Below the pieces are notes generated by a model that saw only the letters and a program-made list of their open reading frames with translations, had not been told where the DNA came from and did not search any database. The position numbers and the translations under genes were made by a program. From assembly GCA_964621615.1 (NCBI GenBank), contig CAZUMW010000044.1:1-38836 (forward strand): DNA of 38,836 nt, in the 5' to 3' direction. The DNA is from CAZUMW01 sp964621615. Lineage in GTDB: Bacteria > Desulfobacterota > WTBG01 > CAIYCZ01 > CAIRTM01. Shown piece by piece: positions 17,610 through 25,366 of this stretch. The stretch's first letter is position 1. Each line of letters starts with the position of its first letter.

Positions 17610-18037
17610 CGATGTTGAAAATTCCTTTTAAGGCGGGTGCGGCAGTTGTGCTTATTTTTGTTTTCGGCTTTTTTGCGGGAATCGGTACGGTTACAACATT
17701 TCTTTTTGTAAAAAAGATACCCGCCCCCCCCGAACACAGACACGCACTGCCGCCCTTTGAGCACCCTGCCGGTCTCATTGAACGGATGGTTGACAGGCTG
17801 AATATTCGCCCGGATCAGAGAGAAGCCCTGGCCGATATTATTGAGAGCACCCGGCGGCAGCTGCACGAGCTTCGAATACAGCACCGTCCGGAGATAAAAA
17901 AAATTCTTGAAAAAAGCCGGAAAGAAATCCGGAGCCTGCTCGATGAAGAACAAAAAAAGCAATTTGACCGAATGGTTGATGAAAGAAGAAAGCGCTTTGA
18001 TCGGGTCCGTAAGAAGTTTAACAGGTATTTCAGATAA
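17606..18037 (+). CDS. CnrX/Spy-like membrane-anchored periplasmic sensor
   Basis: This 143-residue protein has one N-terminal membrane helix (AGAAVVLIFVFGFFAGIGTV) and a helical, highly charged periplasmic part. It has a proline/histidine stretch (PPEHRHALPPFEHPAG) and a helical hairpin whose IRPDQREALADI resembles the LTxxQ turn of Spy/CpxP/CnrX proteins. In the CnrYXH system a similar periplasmic sensor controls an anti-sigma factor on metal binding. By position, overlapping the anti-sigma gene by 4 bp, this protein is a good candidate for the same role here. The ligand is unknown. Confidence 0.65.
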   Translation: MTMLKIPFKAGAAVVLIFVFGFFAGIGTVTTFLFVKKIPAPPEHRHALPPFEHPAGLIERMVDRLNIRPDQREALADIIESTRRQLHELRIQHRPEIKKILEKSRKEIRSLLDEEQKKQFDRMVDERRKRFDRVRKKFNRYFR

Positions 18038-18433
18038 AAAAACGGTGTGTGAAATGCGCAGGCTGATGAAACACATATGGGGTCTGCTTTTGACTCATGT
18101 ACAGTCTGTTTTCAATATGCGTACCCCCTTTCTGAAACTGTCTGCCTCTCGCGAGCCATTGGCGCATGCGTGCAATGATGCTGCCACACGTGTACATCCC
18201 CCCGTTTACGTGACGCGTCAACAACACGTAAAGAGCCAGGAGAAAAACTGCCCCCCTTAGTGTCTTTTTTGTATTTAATGGCAAAAAAGATCAGATTTAA
18301 AAGACTTCGCTGACTGCCCAAAAACAGATCTTTTCCGGATTGTCCGGGTTAGAAGAGAGGTGTGCGTCGGACATCGATATGACTTATGAAGATGTGCCCC
18401 CATCTTTCCCAGTACTTGTCAAGTCTTTTTTGC
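18038..18433. other. Non-coding region upstream of the second AbiE-type module
   Basis: I find no gene here. Short frames in both directions lack ribosome sites and family resemblance. No repeat or terminator is obvious except a T-rich segment at 18260-18275. Confidence 0.4.
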
Positions 18434-18462
18434 TTGACAATAAATTATATCAATGCTAATAC
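18434..18462 (+). promoter_or_regulatory. Candidate sigma-70 promoter for AbiE-type module 2
   Basis: A perfect -35 box ttgaca (18434-18439) is followed after 17 bp by taatac (18457-18462), a weak -10. The inverted repeat overlaps the -10, as in autoregulated toxin-antitoxin promoters. Confidence 0.55.
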
Positions 18463-18479
18463 GTGTTTACACGTATTAG
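18456..18479. promoter_or_regulatory. Perfect 24-bp inverted repeat, probable antitoxin operator
   Basis: ctaatacgtg and cacgtattag are exact 10-bp complements separated by ttta. The repeat covers the -10 box and transcription start region and ends 16 bp before the antitoxin ATG at 18496, an ideal site for autorepression by the AbiEi-like protein. Confidence 0.7.
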
Positions 18480-18495
18480 TATTTGTTACGAAACA

Positions 18496-19380
18496 ATGTT
18501 CTCAAATACTGAAAGAAAAAGTCTCGTTGACGATTTTCAGAATCCGCTAAGACAGCGGCAATTGTACAGCTATGCCGAAACCCTTATGGAAGGTACCCGG
18601 TACAGCAATGTTTCGAGATTTATACGTTCGTTACAGGATGAGGGAATAATAAAGCCGCAGAAGCTGAAAGCAAAGAGCGGTAAAACCATAACTCTGTACG
18701 CATCTCGTTCTCTTGGTGAGATAAGTCCCTACGATCTGGCAGTAGCGATCTGCCATGAGGGGTACTTCTGCAACCTGTCATCCATTTACTATCATTCGTT
18801 AACGAACCAGATTCCGAAAACCATATATATTTGTAACGAAACCATTTCCGGAAACCGGACGTTTGAGACTGATGTATTGAGCAATAACAGGATTCGCAGC
18901 GCGTTTATTAAACCACACAGGCACACGAACTATGTGTTTGAAGTCAATGGTTACAAAATAGTGATCGTGGATCGCAAGAAGAATTCTGACTTCGGGGTTG
19001 TAACGATACATGATAAGAAAACAATATACCCGGACAAATCACGCATTACCTCCACAGAGCGTGCCCTGATAGATGCTATTGTGAACCCCCAGTACAACGG
19101 TGGAATTATCAGCGTATACACCTATTTCAAAAAGGCGCGGCAGAAACTGAACATTCGTAAACTGTTGGACATATACAGGCAGCTGGAATATGTTTATCCG
19201 TATACACAGACAATAGGGTTCTTTCTGGAAAAGATTGGCATGTTGAAACAGGCTTCAGCGATTTATGAGGAGTTCCCCCCTAAATACAAATTTTACGTTG
19301 ATCACAATGCCAGGACATCCTGGAAATTCGATGAGAAGTGGATGATTTTTTACCCCCAGGGTCTCGTGGATGAGAATTGA
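18496..19380 (+). CDS. AbiEi-like antitoxin of module 2
   Basis: This 294-residue protein is the predicted antitoxin and autorepressor paired with the next gene. The N-terminal ~75 residues form a winged helix (YAETLMEGTRYSNVSRFIRS, EGIIKPQ, then TITLYASRSL), and the middle and C-terminal parts match the general layout of AbiEi C-terminal domains (YDLAVAICHEGYFCNLSSIYYH; ITSTERALIDAIVNPQYNGG). A GTG at 18463 would extend the frame, but that start lies inside the operator, so the ATG at 18496 is preferred. It overlaps the toxin gene by 11 bp. It is clearly different in sequence from the antitoxin at 14362-15000. Confidence 0.75.
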   Translation: MFSNTERKSLVDDFQNPLRQRQLYSYAETLMEGTRYSNVSRFIRSLQDEGIIKPQKLKAKSGKTITLYASRSLGEISPYDLAVAICHEGYFCNLSSIYYHSLTNQIPKTIYICNETISGNRTFETDVLSNNRIRSAFIKPHRHTNYVFEVNGYKIVIVDRKKNSDFGVVTIHDKKTIYPDKSRITSTERALIDAIVNPQYNGGIISVYTYFKKARQKLNIRKLLDIYRQLEYVYPYTQTIGFFLEKIGMLKQASAIYEEFPPKYKFYVDHNARTSWKFDEKWMIFYPQGLVDEN

Positions 19381-20215
19381 AGAAGTTATAACCGAAACGA
19401 TAATTGCCATTTACCGTGACCCTTCACTGTCGTCCCGGTTGTATCTTAAAGGCGGCAGTGCCATGCGCCTTTTCGACAAGCTGACTTCGCGGCTTTCCAT
19501 TGATGTGGATTTTTCCATTGAGGACACGGTTGATAAAGACAAGGATTTTTTTACTGCTATAAAAAATAATATTGGCGCGAGTTTTCGCAACCTGAAATTT
19601 GACATCATCGATTTTAAATGGGGCAGAAAGCCGAAAACGCCGGGCAGAGAAAAGCCCGACTGGTGGGGCGGCTGGGAATGTGAATTCAAACTGGTTCCCT
19701 TCAGCCATCGCGGTAAGAGCATTGAAACAAAAAGAAGAAATGCCCTTGTTCCGGAAGGGGCAAATTCCTCAAAAGTAATCGTGGATGTCAGCGAACATGA
19801 ATACTGCGGTAAAAGCAGAAGGAAGACCATCCTGGGTGTGAAAATCCTCGGTTACTCACGGGAGTTGCTCGTGCTGGAAAAGATCCGTGCCATCTGCCAG
19901 CAGCATCCCGATTATAAATATCGACTCAATAAGAACCGGGCCAGGGATTTTTACGACATATATGAGATGACTGCCGATGTGGACGACGAGTTCGCTCATA
20001 GGTGCAGCCGGCATATTGAGAAGGTCTTCAAGGCAAAGGACGTCCCGTTACACATTCTAGGTGCGCTGTGGAAAGACGATTTTATTGACGAACATCGTCG
20101 AGGTTTTGATCAGGTGAAAGACACCGTCAGAGGAGATTTGCAGAATTTTGATGTTTACGTTGAACATCTCCGGTTCTTGACCATGGAGATATATCCTCAA
20201 GCTGTGTCGGCGTGA
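19370..20215 (+). CDS. AbiEii-like nucleotidyltransferase toxin of module 2
   Basis: This 281-residue protein carries the AbiEii/AbiGii signature: KGGSAMRLFDK (27-37) as the G-loop, SIDVDFSI (43-50) with the metal-binding DxD, LEKIRA (169-174), and RDFYDIYEM (192-200) matching the family's K/RxxxYD motif. The start overlaps the antitoxin by 11 bp, giving coupled translation. The family transfers nucleotides to an RNA or protein target and causes bacteriostasis; the target here is unknown. It is only distantly like the toxins at 13451 and 24321. Confidence 0.85.
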   Translation: MRIEEVITETIIAIYRDPSLSSRLYLKGGSAMRLFDKLTSRLSIDVDFSIEDTVDKDKDFFTAIKNNIGASFRNLKFDIIDFKWGRKPKTPGREKPDWWGGWECEFKLVPFSHRGKSIETKRRNALVPEGANSSKVIVDVSEHEYCGKSRRKTILGVKILGYSRELLVLEKIRAICQQHPDYKYRLNKNRARDFYDIYEMTADVDDEFAHRCSRHIEKVFKAKDVPLHILGALWKDDFIDEHRRGFDQVKDTVRGDLQNFDVYVEHLRFLTMEIYPQAVSA

Positions 20216-20245
20216 TCCTTATATATTATTCAATAAAGGTGCATT

Positions 20246-20268
20246 AAAAAAGCAGCCATATAGGCTGC
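20246..20268 (-). terminator. Rho-independent terminator read on the minus strand
   Basis: On the minus strand ggcagcc-tatat-ggctgc is followed by six T. It would end minus-strand transcription coming from the group II intron side; it may also serve the toxin gene on the plus strand as a simple stem. Confidence 0.55.
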
Positions 20269-20436
20269 CCAACCCCGATAAACGGGAGGAATCGTCAGCG
20301 ATATAATGGCCGCCCCCGGGCCTTGCGCCCTTATGAGGCAGCCTGTCCCGCACGCACTGCGGGAAACCTCAGCACGGGCTACCATTTGTTTTCCTGCAAA
20401 CAATTTTAATACCCCTTTAAAAAGTCATAAAAATCG

Positions 20437-20517
20437 GTCATTGCGAGGAGTGAAACGACGAATCAATCTCCTTTTTTCAACTTCTCAGGAAAGAAGAGAG
20501 TGCTTCGCTCGCAATCA
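20437..20517. repeat. Dispersed palindromic repeat of the tcattgcgagg type
   Basis: The segment begins ggtcattgcgaggagtga and closes with tgcttcgctcgcaatcac, forming a long imperfect stem. This sequence type (cattgcgaggagcgaagcgacg) is a familiar extragenic repeat in many bacterial genomes. It is a single copy in this window. Confidence 0.6.
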
Positions 20518-20654
20518 CACCAAAAGGTGCTTTTTTCGGCAATATCAAAATGTTAATAACAGGCATGCCTGCTTGTCACAAATTATTTGCACGGGTGGGT
20601 TGAGGTGAGCTTATGAGTCAAGAGCGGGCCTGCACCTTTTTTGCTGAAGCCGTA

Positions 20655-20797
20655 AACAAAAACCGATTCTCCAACCGTCATTGCACGGCTCCGTTCCCTC
20701 AGGGCAATCCAGTGTTTTTTTTCGCTCCGAACTTTAGATATCTCATAAAAAAGATACCAAGGGAAACTATCCCCTACCCCAAAATTTATAATAAGAG
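20655..20797. repeat. Left part of a ~210-bp dispersed repeat, split by a group II intron
   Basis: This matches 25158-25300 and 25898-26040 with only a few differences, from aacaaaaaccgatt through ccccaaaatttataataagag. The rest of the unit resumes at 22727 after the intron. Confidence 0.75.
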
Positions 20798-22726
20798 GTC
20801 GCGGTAGGAATGCCGGTTGCCCGGCACCCCCCGCACAGATCCCGGCATGCGCTGCTAACGCACCGGGCTCCTGCCTTGGGTATTGACGCACAGTCGCTTT
20901 AACGGGTACGGATGACAGATAGAAGGATTCGGCAACCACCGAGCGGCAATTTCGTACATGCGTTCCCACGTTATACGGTGCTTCTGGCTGCGCCGCCGAA
21001 GTGTCCTGCACCACAGCCGCATTACAACCCACCTGAATCGTGACAACGCCTTGCCGTTCCACGGTACGCCATAATATCGATAGTGTCCGATAAGCACGCT
21101 GCCGAGCCACTTCCCAACCTCAGCGATACGAAGATGCATCCTTCTTCTCAGCTCTGTTTTCACTTCTTTCAGCTTCCGCCGCACCTTGTTCGCGTCGGTT
21201 ATCCTCAGCACCATGAACTTGCCCGGCCTCGATCGACTGCAGATGTGCGTAAATCCCAGAAAGTTGAATGTCCCCGGCTTTCCTGCTCCGCGCTCCCTTC
21301 GCCTCTGCGCTGCATACCGCCCGAACTCTACAATCCGGGTTTTCCTGCCATGCAGCCTTAGGTTGAACTTCCTGAAACGCCTCCGCATTTCCACCAGAAA
21401 CTTCTCTGCCTCCTGCCGGTGTTGGAATCCCAGTATGATATCATCAGCATAGCGAACCATGATGACATCTCCCCTGGCTTGTTTCTTCCTCCAGCTCTGC
21501 GCCCACACATCAAACACATAGTGCAGGTAGATGTTAGCCAGCAGGGGGCTGGCGCTGCCGCCCTGGGGCGTACCTTCCTTCGTCTCGCCCCACTGCTCCT
21601 TTTCCAGTATCCCGGCTTTCAGCCACTTCCTGATATGACGCACTACCCGTTTGTCCTTTATCCGGTGCTCGATGAATTTTACCAGCCATTCGTGGCCGAT
21701 TGCGTCAAAAAACCCTCGAATGTCCACATCAAGCACCCAGTTCACTTTCCTGCCCTCTATGGCTTCCACCACCGCATCCAGTGCATTGTGCTGGCTGCGT
21801 TCAGGTCGGAATCCGTAGGAAAATCCCATGAAGTCAACCTCGTAGACAGCACCCAGCACTTCCACCGCGGCTTTCTGGACAATCTTGTCCTCTATTGACG
21901 GAATGCCGATCGGCCGCTGTTCGCCGCTACTCTTCGGTATATATACCCGCTTTACCGGCCGCGCGCGGTATGCTCCCCGCTTGAGCCGATCAGACAGGTC
22001 CCGAATGTTGTCCTCAAGGTCCTCTGCGTATTCCTGCCATGTCTGTCCGTCCACGCCCGGCTTTGCTTTGCGCTTTAAACTGAAAAACGCTCTGCGCAAC
22101 CTGCCGATATCGTAGACATGGTGCCATAGGGCCGTGAACTGTTCCTCCTTGTTCCTTTCTGCTGCCTGCCGTATCCGCTCCAGCTCTTTTGGCGGAGTCC
22201 ACTGGCCCTGTGTCCAGACCCCGTTTCGCTTGGATGGATTCCCCTTGGCCGACCGCCTTCTCTCCTCCCTCTCCGCCACCCGCTTGTTGTCACGGGTTTT
22301 GTTCGAAGGATTCCCCGATACTATGCGACCGTCCGACTCCCTGCGCCTATCCATCATGGCCGTGCCCCCTTTCGGAGTTCTCCATGCGTGCCGCTGTGCA
22401 ATCTGCAGCGGCCAGTCGCAGGGCCTCCCGATTCCCGCTCAAGGTGCTTCCGTGCATGCATGGGGTCTCCGACCCCGCCGAGCCACCACCTGCCTTGCCA
22501 TACCGGTTTGTGGTATGTTGCCTTCCGCGCATTTGAAAACCGTCGGCACTCGGATTCATGTCTGTTTCGGGGCTCAATACCCAGCCTGCACGTTCCCCTG
22601 TCAACGCTTCGCTACGCCCTTGCGGGTCGTCAACGCATGACTCGGGGCCAATGTGGTTGGCTAATCCTTCATTGTCGGAAACTTTCATTCCTTACACCTT
22701 GCCGGTTTTAATCGGCGCTTTCTCAA
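20798..22726 (-). mobile_element. Group II intron
   Basis: The element lies on the minus strand and splits a dispersed repeat whose intact copies are at 25158 and 25898. The 3' end is well defined: domain V (20838-20870, gagcccggtgcg... closing with gccgggatc), then a domain VI-like stem (gtgccgggcaaccggcat) and a terminal cctaccgcgac. The 5' end, placed at about 22726 by comparison with the intact repeats, reads ttgagaaagcgcc. It is uncertain by about 4 nt because the intact copies carry an extra ataa at this point. The ~370 nt between the 5' end and the ORF would form domains I-III. Total length of about 1.93 kb is typical for an ORF-containing bacterial intron. Confidence 0.8.
20855..22357 (-). 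CDS. ltrA: Group II intron reverse transcriptase/maturase
   Basis: This 500-residue intron-encoded protein should splice its own intron and mobilise it. The reverse-transcriptase domain has AKPGVDGQTW, YIPKSSGEQRPIGIPSIEDKI, the GFSYGFRPERSQHNAL block, TPQGGSASPLLANIYLHYV and the catalytic YADD in VRYADDIILG. The thumb/X maturase domain follows (GTFNFLGFTH, then WLGSVLIGHYRYYGV). There is no H-N-H endonuclease domain after the maturase region, so it belongs to an endonuclease-lacking class. The stop codon lies inside domain V, a compact arrangement. The ORF is complete with no frameshift, so the intron may be active. Confidence 0.93.
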   Translation of the reverse strand: MMDRRRESDGRIVSGNPSNKTRDNKRVAEREERRRSAKGNPSKRNGVWTQGQWTPPKELERIRQAAERNKEEQFTALWHHVYDIGRLRRAFFSLKRKAKPGVDGQTWQEYAEDLEDNIRDLSDRLKRGAYRARPVKRVYIPKSSGEQRPIGIPSIEDKIVQKAAVEVLGAVYEVDFMGFSYGFRPERSQHNALDAVVEAIEGRKVNWVLDVDIRGFFDAIGHEWLVKFIEHRIKDKRVVRHIRKWLKAGILEKEQWGETKEGTPQGGSASPLLANIYLHYVFDVWAQSWRKKQARGDVIMVRYADDIILGFQHRQEAEKFLVEMRRRFRKFNLRLHGRKTRIVEFGRYAAQRRRERGAGKPGTFNFLGFTHICSRSRPGKFMVLRITDANKVRRKLKEVKTELRRRMHLRIAEVGKWLGSVLIGHYRYYGVPWNGKALSRFRWVVMRLWCRTLRRRSQKHRITWERMYEIAARWLPNPSICHPYPLKRLCVNTQGRSPVR

Positions 22727-22792
22727 AAGCAAATTTGCCCCCCCCATTTTCTTCTATTCAACTAATTCAACAACGTTCCCAATGTTCTCCTT
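22727..22792. repeat. Right part of the intron-split dispersed repeat
   Basis: This continues the unit begun at 20655: aagcaaatttgccccc ... caacaacgttcccaatgttctcc. It matches 25306-25366 and 26046-26106 with several substitutions, so it is an older copy than the other two. Confidence 0.7.
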
Positions 22793-22862
22793 TTAATTTT
22801 TCCGGTTCACATTCACTTTTTTCGTTCACCCCGCCCAAGCGGGCTGTCATTTCACGGCTCCG

Positions 22863-23000
22863 GAGGCTGTGTCGTAATTCAAATCGAGAGCTGAAAACTG
22901 AATATTTCGGATAGGTCGAACCCCTCAAAATCAAAAATAATTGATTGCAGACTAAATGTGAAAGCCTCTTTTTTTTAACAATCAATTGCGACACAGCCTC
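22863..23000. mobile_element. MITE-like element with terminal inverted repeats
   Basis: A 138-bp non-coding element is bounded by 17-bp inverted repeats, gaggctgtgtcgtaatt and aattgcgacacagcctc, with one mismatch. It is flanked by the direct repeat tccg (22859-22862 and 23001-23004), a probable 4-bp target-site duplication. It encodes nothing; a transposase acting in trans is implied. Removing it and one tccg restores a REP-like palindrome of the family seen at 2113 and 20680. Confidence 0.75.
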
Positions 23001-23207
23001 TCCGTCCGGGCAATCCAGTGTTTTTGTCTTCTCTGCCTGGATGCTGGATTTATGGATTCCGGGTTTGACCTGGCTTGCCGGGAATAATATCAGAGGTTAA
23101 TGCTGCCTTCAAAAAAAACCCAAAGAGTCAAGAACAGACATGACTCTTTTCATTAAAATTCTTTTTTCAACGTTTGCTGAAATTATGTTTTTTAGTGAAA
23201 TTTAGTA

Positions 23208-23236
23208 TTGACACACCCATTTTTTCACTATATTGT
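23208..23236 (+). promoter_or_regulatory. Candidate promoter of AbiE-like module 3 with half-site repeats
   Basis: ttgaca (23208-23213) is spaced 17 bp from tattgt (23231-23236). Three copies of a half-site surround it: tagtgaaa (23193-23200), its inverse tttcacta (23223-23230) and agtgaaaa (23269-23276). This arrangement fits operator sites for an autoregulating AbiEi-like protein. Confidence 0.55.
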
Positions 23237-23280
23237 TAATCTCAGCATCAGTTGAAATTTATTTTTACAGTGAAAAAATT

Positions 23281-24327
23281 ATGAAAAACATAAGGCAAGA
23301 AGCAGAAAAAACCCTGAGAGCCTGTCTTGAAAGGGTTCCCTTCCTTAACATTGAAGACGTCCAGTTACAAAAAGCTGAGCAAGGCTTTGTGATTGATGTA
23401 ACAGTAAAAACATCAACTCCTGACGGTGAACAGATTATCCTCATGGCAGTCAAAAGCAACGGCCAGCCTCGAATTGCACGGGATACAGTAAATCAGCTGC
23501 TGCGCTACAAAGAGGCTTTCCCGAATGCATACTGTGTTTTTTGTGCTCCATACATTTCTCCCGCAGCGGCTGAAGTCTGCCGGCAGGACGGAGTCGGCTT
23601 TGTTGACTTTGCAGGGAATTGCTATTTGAGCTTTAACCAGATTTATATCGAGCAGGCTGGAAAACAGAATCCCAACCCCCAGCGACGTGAGCTTCGAACG
23701 CTGTACTCACCCAGGGCAACCAGAGTTCTGAGGGTACTGCTGACCAATCCCGGGAAAATCTGGAAAACCCAGATGCTGGCCGCTGAAGCAGGTGTCAGCC
23801 TGGGGCTGATTTCAAATATCAAAAAACTCCTGGAAGACCGAGAAATGATTCAGGCAGGAAGCCAGGGCATTACACTCCGTGCTCCCGAAAATCTCCTTAC
23901 AGAATGGGCAGATAATTATAATTACAGAAAGAATCAGGTCCGGAATTTTTATTCCCTGAAGTCAATACCGGAAGTCGAAGACGACATTGCCAGGATCTGC
24001 AGCCAAAAAAATATTGTTTATGCGCTAACCGGATTTTCCGGTGCGGCCAGATGTGCGCCTGCTGTGCGGTATCAGCGGGTCATGGCATTTGTCGACGGTG
24101 ATATTGATGCAGTGTCAGATCAGTTGAATTTCAAGGAAGTCACCAGCGGATCAAACATAATGCTTTTCTCGCCATACGATGAAGGTGTATTCTATGGCAT
24201 GCAGAAGGTTGATGACATAAATGTGGTGTCATCCATACAGTTGTATCTCGATTTACAGGGATTCCCCGGAAGGGGAGAAGAAGCAGCTGAGGCATTACTG
24301 GAAAGGATCATCAGACCGGCATGGTAA
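23281..24327 (+). CDS. AbiEi-family antitoxin/regulator of module 3
   Basis: This 348-residue protein belongs to the longer form of AbiEi-like antitoxins. The N-terminal ~130 residues resemble a degenerate PD-(D/E)XK-like fold (FVIDVTVKTS, then LMAVKSNGQPRIARDTVNQLLRY and CAPYISPAAAEVCRQDGVGF followed by VDFAGNCYLSF). A winged helix follows (RATRVLRVLLTNPGKIWKTQMLAAEAGVS split by LGLISNIKKLL), then a C-terminal domain with YALTGFSGAARCAP. The ATG at 23281 is preferred over a TTG at 23233 that would overlap the promoter. It overlaps the toxin by 7 bp, so the pair is translationally coupled. Confidence 0.72.
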   Translation: MKNIRQEAEKTLRACLERVPFLNIEDVQLQKAEQGFVIDVTVKTSTPDGEQIILMAVKSNGQPRIARDTVNQLLRYKEAFPNAYCVFCAPYISPAAAEVCRQDGVGFVDFAGNCYLSFNQIYIEQAGKQNPNPQRRELRTLYSPRATRVLRVLLTNPGKIWKTQMLAAEAGVSLGLISNIKKLLEDREMIQAGSQGITLRAPENLLTEWADNYNYRKNQVRNFYSLKSIPEVEDDIARICSQKNIVYALTGFSGAARCAPAVRYQRVMAFVDGDIDAVSDQLNFKEVTSGSNIMLFSPYDEGVFYGMQKVDDINVVSSIQLYLDLQGFPGRGEEAAEALLERIIRPAW

Positions 24328-25142
24328 CAAAGCATGATTATACTCAGGAAGCAGTCGATGCTGCTCGAGCTGTTATCATCGAGCTTGTGCATCTGCTGGG
24401 TGAGTACCGTAATCACATTGTCATCATAGGCGGCTGGGTGCCCTATCTGCTTTTGCCGGAACAGAAGGATTCTTTTATCGGCAGCATGGATGTTGATCTC
24501 GCACTGAATCATCAATCTCTCCATGAGGAAGGATACAAAACAATTAAGGAACTTTTACTGAGCAGAGGCTATAAACAGGGCAAACAGCCTTTTATATTTC
24601 TTAGAACAGTTCAGTTAAAAGGAAATCCGGTTACGGTGCAGGTTGATCTTCTCTCCGGAGAATATGCCGGTACCGGCACATCACATCGTCATCAAAAAGT
24701 GCAGAATATTCTGGCAAGAAAAGTGCGCGGTTGTGATCTGGCCTTTGAGCAGCCCTATGAAACGACTGTGGATGGTGAGCTACCTGACGGAGGAAAAGAT
24801 GCTGTGCAAATTCGGGTTGCTTCAATTGTACCCTTTTTGGTGATGAAGGGGATGGCGCTCCATGAACGCCTGAAAGAAAAAGACGCTTGGGATATATATT
24901 ATTGTGCAAGGAACTACCCGGGGGGTCTTGATGCTGTTGTCAGTGCGTTCACCCCCTATCTTGGCAACACTATGGTCCGTGAAGGACTGGAAAAAATTGC
25001 TGAAAAGTTTGAGACAGAAAATCATATCGGTCCGGTGCATGTTGCCGCGTTTGAGGACGTGGAAGATACAGAAGAAGGGGATATCCTGAAACGTGATGCC
25101 TTTGAAAGAATCCAGTATATTCTTACGAAGTTAAAGATGTAA
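24321..25142 (+). CDS. Nucleotidyltransferase toxin of module 3
   Basis: This 273-residue protein is a minimal nucleotidyltransferase of the AbiEii-related group. Its signature is GGWVPYLL (37-44), SMDVDLALN (55-63) with the DxD metal ligands, a third acidic residue D109 in VQVDLLSGEY, and EKDAWDIYY near 207-215 in place of the K/RxxxYD motif. It follows an AbiEi-type regulator with a 7-bp overlap. From codon 103 to the stop, plus 224 bp beyond, the sequence is duplicated in tandem immediately downstream. Confidence 0.8.
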   Translation: MVTKHDYTQEAVDAARAVIIELVHLLGEYRNHIVIIGGWVPYLLLPEQKDSFIGSMDVDLALNHQSLHEEGYKTIKELLLSRGYKQGKQPFIFLRTVQLKGNPVTVQVDLLSGEYAGTGTSHRHQKVQNILARKVRGCDLAFEQPYETTVDGELPDGGKDAVQIRVASIVPFLVMKGMALHERLKEKDAWDIYYCARNYPGGLDAVVSAFTPYLGNTMVREGLEKIAEKFETENHIGPVHVAAFEDVEDTEEGDILKRDAFERIQYILTKLKM

Positions 25143-25157
25143 TTTTAAAATATTGAG

Positions 25158-25366
25158 AACAAAAACCGATTACCCAACCGTCATTGCACGGCTCCGTTCC
25201 CTCAGGGCAATCCAGTGTTTTTTTCCGCTCCGAACTTTAGATATCTCACAAAAAAGATACCAAGGGAAACTATCCCCTACCCCAAAATTTATAATAAGAG
25301 TTATAAGCAAATTTGCCCCCCCATTCTCTTCTATTCAACTATTTCAACAACGTCCCCAAGGTTCTC
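25158..25366. repeat. Dispersed repeat, intact copy 1
   Basis: The unit runs from aacaaaaaccgatt to cgtccccaaggttctc. It contains the REP-like core gtcattgcacggctccgt...cagggcaatccagtg and a distinct tail. The 20655/22727 copy is interrupted by the group II intron; the next copy is in the tandem duplication. Confidence 0.75.

Larger units (their letters stand above)
20216..20654. other. Non-coding repeat-rich spacer
   Basis: This region holds a minus-strand terminator, a GC-rich segment (about 20308-20380) and a common dispersed palindrome (20437-20517), both described where supported. No coding frame is convincing. Confidence 0.45.
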
